A stretch of DNA of 64,000 nucleotides from Raineya orbicola (lineage in GTDB: Bacteria; Bacteroidota; Bacteroidia; Cytophagales; Thermonemataceae): positions 45,846 through 109,845 of the forward strand of contig NZ_NKXO01000002.1 in NCBI RefSeq assembly GCF_002843425.1. The letters are read 5' to 3'. Below are positions 62,201 to 64,000 of this stretch, piece after piece. The notes under the pieces are model-generated. The model searched no databases. It was not told the origin of the DNA and saw only the letters and a list, made by a program, of their open reading frames with translations. Each line of letters starts with the position of its first letter. The stretch's first letter is position 1. Made by a program: the position numbers and the translations under genes.

Positions 62201-63708
62201 GAACGATTCACATAATCATCGGAAAGTTCGCCTACTTTGTACTGCTGTCCGTTGAAAGTGTATTCAAAAGAAACGCCTAAAATTTCGTCATTACGCAGGG
62301 GTGTATTCAAAGAAATGTAGCCTAATTGAGGGTTAAAGTAAAATTCGTTGGGTTCAAGTTTGCGAGCGGCACGTAAAACTTCAAAATCAGTGCCACGCCG
62401 TAAGCCTTGCAGTTCTAAAAAGTCGGCGGCAGTTTGGGGGTTACGTACCGAGGCGTTATTAGCGATATTTGCAAAAAGGTTATTGGCTTGGTTGCTTGCA
62501 GGGAAATTAGGGTTAGGGTTTGCACCTACGAAAGGCAAAGCATTGCGATATGTTTGAGCTTCACCTAAATCTAAAAAGGCAATAATATTACGAAGATTTT
62601 GGGTGTTATTGGTTCGGTTGGTTACATACACTTCAACCCTTGTAATTACAATGCCTGAATTGATAGTAGGCATAGTAGCCAGAGCAGGTTCATAGCGTTT
62701 GCGATGAAAATGAGAAAGCAAGAAATGTTTGTTTTCTTCGTAGTCGGTCATTCGGATTTCAAAACGGCGGATTTGCCTACCGCCTTGCAAACGAATTTCA
62801 TCAGCAGTAGAGCGTTGGTTAGCAATAACATTTTGCATTCTGAGTTTTCCAAATTGCCAATCTGTGCGAATACCAAATAAATTTTGACTTCCCTGAATGA
62901 GAGCTACTCCCGGTGAAAAATTAACATTCCCAAATTTTACATCTTGCAGAGCCTCTTCGGGATAGGCTTTATACTGCACGCGAAAGGTATTTTCAAAATT
63001 AAAGCTGGCTTTGGTGTCGTAGCTGGTATTGAGAGAAAGTTTGTCGCCTATTTTACCGGTTACGCTGAAATTAGCGTGGGGGTCAAAATCAAAAACACCG
63101 TTGCTTTGTCTATCGGCAGGGATAGCAGGATTAGCCACATTTTGTCTTTTATAGCCAAAGTCTAAATTTACAAAACCACTGGGTTTGAACTCAACGGCAT
63201 CGCCTCCAAAGATTTTTCCAAAAAGTTTGCTTCCAATCGGAATGCGTGGCTTGAAATTGAAGCGAGAGTTTTGCGTAGCGGTTTCTTCTGATGCGTTTGC
63301 TCCGTTGATTTTCCAAAATTTTTTGTTTATTTCTAAATCTTGAAAGTAATCCAAGTCTTTGCGTGTAATACGTGAAGGGGGGCGGTAGTCATACTCGCCA
63401 ATTTTTTCTTCTACTACATAACTGCGGGCAGTGTCGTTTAAATCTACTTTGAAGTTGGTTTTTAGATTAGAGGGTTTTAGGTCTAAAATGGATTTGGTAC
63501 GGTGCGAGCCGAAAAGGTCTCCACGTCTATCAGGGAATTGATAAGTAGAAAAACGACTTTTCTGATACTTGGGGGTATCTTGGGGAATGGAAGGGAAAGT
63601 CCATTCCTTGTAATTGCTATCATATTGGGCAGAGGGGTTGCCGCTCCATATACAAAGCGAAAACAACACACTGCCTACTATCCATAAATGTAAGCCTTGA
63701 CGTAACAA
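56296..63708 (-). CDS. sprA: SprA, type IX secretion translocon / gliding protein
   Basis: 2470 residues, slightly longer than the F. johnsoniae protein (about 2400). A signal peptide covers about 1-27 and the rest is a giant outer-membrane beta-barrel with repeated amphipathic strands (for example SAVLKFGDKLSLNTSYDTKASFN-like segments), the conserved N-terminal FKPRIPIGSKLFGKIFGGDAVE-type domain and a C-terminal barrel strand ending VGFQLRYNFTGM. SprA forms the pore through which T9SS cargo leaves the cell and supports gliding. A low-complexity Lys/Glu-rich insert covers about residues 1930-2010 (KKQKEAERKRRAEEKRL), unusual inside a barrel. It has its own promoter. Confidence 0.95.
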   Translation of the reverse strand: MLRQGLHLWIVGSVLFSLCIWSGNPSAQYDSNYKEWTFPSIPQDTPKYQKSRFSTYQFPDRRGDLFGSHRTKSILDLKPSNLKTNFKVDLNDTARSYVVEEKIGEYDYRPPSRITRKDLDYFQDLEINKKFWKINGANASEETATQNSRFNFKPRIPIGSKLFGKIFGGDAVEFKPSGFVNLDFGYKRQNVANPAIPADRQSNGVFDFDPHANFSVTGKIGDKLSLNTSYDTKASFNFENTFRVQYKAYPEEALQDVKFGNVNFSPGVALIQGSQNLFGIRTDWQFGKLRMQNVIANQRSTADEIRLQGGRQIRRFEIRMTDYEENKHFLLSHFHRKRYEPALATMPTINSGIVITRVEVYVTNRTNNTQNLRNIIAFLDLGEAQTYRNALPFVGANPNPNFPASNQANNLFANIANNASVRNPQTAADFLELQGLRRGTDFEVLRAARKLEPNEFYFNPQLGYISLNTPLRNDEILGVSFEYTFNGQQYKVGELSDDYVNRSQDEAIFLKMLRPSTIRTDLPSWDLMMKNIYSLGTAQIQQQGFQLRIIYRDDISGLDNPALQEGERTKDVQLIKIFGLDQLNPRGDRVIDQQGNAVKDRFNRAIGDGNFDFVEGITINAQKGLLIFPVLEPFGRTLRNEFNPATEANLIGKYVFQELYTGTRNDAQNNFATKNKFFIKGQYEGTSTGNTVFLPGINIAQGSVIVKAGGVPLTEGTDYQVNYSTGQVTITNDAVLNSGKEITISFEKADLFNLQVRNFLGSRFEYEVDKDLKLGFTIANLRERPVLTRVAMGQEAINNTMIGFDVKLKRDSRFLTKLTDALPLIQTKEKSSIQFDAEIAQIRPNAARLSGAVSYIDDFEGSRTPFDLGNTAHLRWKLGSTPRRILEQQGTLSSPLEYAYRRARMAWYNVDNSIFYNASQRPSNISATDLENHYMRVVAPQEIFTNRQFENIATNQNLFEIAYFPDERGSFNYNPNLTPDGKLPNPTQNFASITRAITQEVDFDNANIEYIEFWLLDPFISGERGRVIVSGDQGVNNTTGGDLYINLGNISEDIMKDTRHFFENGLPENAESTAKDPTAWGFVPRNQFLNNAFSNTPGVRALQDIGLDGLRNAEENEFFQNYLNSLPPAVRSQIETDVSADNFRFYLDSEYNTRNAKIIERYKYYNNTEGNSPENTGGQFTQAATNFPDNEDLNTDNTISDLEEYYEYRISLRPSDLVVGRNYIVDKVEVKDPKITKNQDVVTWYQFRIPVREFTEKIGNINGFKSIRFMRLYMTGFQQPVVLRMAQFQMVANQWRRYLGDLRDKGLQLPPEPYNPSFVVSVVNVEENGSPATGVIPYVIPPGFVRDRDITTINNREFNEQSLQICVDGLQDRDARAAFKNVNLNMLYYKRLSMPIHAQSSDNNIQDGELSAIVRLGTDFNENYYEIEIPLTFTRLAEVQTAPTYEALQRIIWKAENELDIALEDLVETKIQRNNTFGFRNNLFVPFTRQVGRYRVTVVGNPDLSTVLVLMLGIKNPNLPNDDRRPKSACVWFNELRAIGFDRTNGVAANARLMFNLADFAQIQASGAIRTAGFGQISQKVSERQLRNDWEFDTQGTFALDKFTPAKWGIRLPIFLSYQRKNSTPLFDPFDPDVRVKRSLEKFANDGEREFFKSLIEDRETRRSINFTNIRKMKTNKERKTMPWDIPNFGYTWSYSDIQRSSPYVASYLQQNWKQSLTYNYTREFNYIEPFKKSKAKWLQSPWLKFIKETNFNLLPNNFSARGDLDRTFIRTQLRSGDFRVENFEPFFEKFYNFNRDYSLQWNLSRNLTFSGNAQAQAIVDEPFGELNAPGSRQAVQENLLKLGRMKDYSQRFNIAYKLPLDKFPITDWVNANYTYNANYRWTAASLGLEKILGNNIQNNREQSLRTTADFTKLYNKVKLLKAVNEYKPATKPTQPKLSKAERKKQKEAERKRRAEEKRLKELEKKKAKEAKKQTKDSLQKDTLQKKPSKTPKTKPTSRNKNQSPQVSPVLRSVLRLLMSVRGGTFNISRNEGTILPGVIGNPRYLGLTDGWGAPGWNFVAGSQNPNQRFDFVNSGWMVIPPDTSLIQNNPFQQNRTQNISFTLNIEPFTDFRITLDAKQVRTDNYQEIFRFDTLNKVYASFSPYRNGTFQSTIISWNSAFAKDNSVNSETFNRFITNLDKYQQLFTAQNPNAITDSSYRRRSQDVLIAAFMETYAGQKAGSSAFPRFPLPNWQIDYNGLSKLSAFKDIFTSFTISHKYSSEYRIGNYTSALEYQNTALLQLNNDFGSYVQPFALNANGELVPILVLGQVQVSERFSPLVGINARTKSGANIRLDINRTREIGLNLANAQITEARSNDVVIGIGFDKKNVRLPFRDAEGQRVILRNNMNFRVDFTIRDSKTFQRRIDEETVITSGNYNFQLRPNITYKVNNNLTTSFYFERLINTPATTLSFPRKNTNVGFQLRYNFTGM

Positions 63709-63775
63709 TTTGTAAAAGTTTAATTAGCCGTTTTCGTAAAAACACTCAATAAGCACACCGATTTTTTTAGGGCTT

Positions 63776-63805
63776 CAAAAATAGCGATTACTTCGTAAAA
63801 AACAA
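63776..63805 (-). promoter_or_regulatory. Promoter of sprA
   Basis: On the minus strand TTG (63805-63803), a 19-bp spacer and TATTTTTG (63783-63776) match the consensus. The leader to the ATG at 63708 is about 60 nt. Confidence 0.65.
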
Positions 63806-63881
63806 AAATGAGAGAAAAACGAGAAAGTTGCAAAATCTTTAAGCAAATTTCGTGCAAAACTATTTTTCTGATTGAGGTTGT

Positions 63882-64000
63882 TTAGGATTTATTTTTTTTG
63901 ATAATTCTTCGGATAAAAATGACCATAAAGGATAAAATTAACAAATTTACCCACGTATCTACTCTGGTTTCATAGCGTATGATTAAAGCCTTGAATTGGT
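63882..64000 (-). mobile_element. C-terminal end of an IS5-like transposase, cut by the window edge
   Basis: A minus-strand frame entering from the right edge gives 39 residues to a stop at 63884-63882, containing FKALIIRYETRVDTW and FMVIFIRRI. The F-x-x-L-x-I-R-Y-E-T pattern followed by a hydrophobic helix and RR is typical of the C-terminus of IS5-group DDE transposases. The catalytic part lies outside the window. The frame is too short to be certain, and the insertion-sequence end could not be placed. Confidence 0.6.

Noticed and set aside
1..64000. CRISPR arrays, tRNA or rRNA genes, prophage
   Set aside because: No regularly spaced repeats, no cloverleaf or rRNA sequence and no phage structural genes were seen on either strand.

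Overview
The window looks like chromosomal DNA of a member of the Bacteroidota, most likely a Cytophagales-type gliding bacterium. It is AT-rich, genes have no Shine-Dalgarno sequences, and many starts are preceded by the Bacteroidota promoter TTG-N19/20-TAnnTTTG. It carries a complete sprA gene (gliding / type IX secretion translocon), a Mg-type HemB and a prfB with the classical +1 frameshift site. The genus cannot be fixed from the sequence alone.

Layout. 1-2.4 kb is an accessory patch on the minus strand: a metal-binding HMA lipoprotein cut by the window edge, a Cys-rich secreted protein, and a crp-like regulator plus SMR efflux pump. The crp/SMR pair is bracketed by inverted GTTAGCGGC / GCCGCTAAC motifs and followed by a 135-bp folded, integron-attC-like element. 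A decayed tyrosine-recombinase C-terminus lies next to it. 2.4-12.5 kb is mostly housekeeping: purQ, aroQ, rdgB, lgt, amn, a DUF433/DUF5615 toxin-antitoxin pair, asnB, hemB, then a glycosyltransferase with a lone CoA-transferase B subunit and an FHA protein. 12.5-19.8 kb holds two tandem Uma2 nucleases, an orphan HAMP-GAF-PAS sensor, cysQ, a PagL-like protein, an acyl-CoA dehydrogenase and an AraC regulator. 19.8-28.5 kb has three sugar-transfer genes, a XerC/D recombinase, hpf, a DedA protein, prfB, an Rpn-type nuclease and miaB.

28.5-45.0 kb is one long minus-strand surface-glycan locus. Read in its transcription direction it has a PseG-PseH fusion, PseI, a Uma2 protein, PseF, a large polytopic membrane protein, an N-acetyl-sugar amidotransferase, HisH, HisF, a second amidotransferase, a Wzt-like ABC ATPase with a glycan-binding tail, and then methyltransferases and glycosyltransferases. 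Together these predict a CMP-activated pseudaminic-type sugar, probably acetamidino-modified, built into an exported glycan. PseB, PseC and the ABC permease are not in the window.

45-64 kb returns to core genes: CPBP, TM2 and other membrane proteins, a NadR-like kinase, a DUF4129 protein, a sirtuin, clpX, argS, a DUF4836 lipoprotein, rny, zapA with a coiled-coil partner, and sprA. The right edge holds the tail of an IS5-like transposase just upstream of the sprA promoter.

No tRNA, rRNA or CRISPR array was seen. The most unusual parts are the cassette-like unit at the left end and the double-amidotransferase pseudaminic locus.
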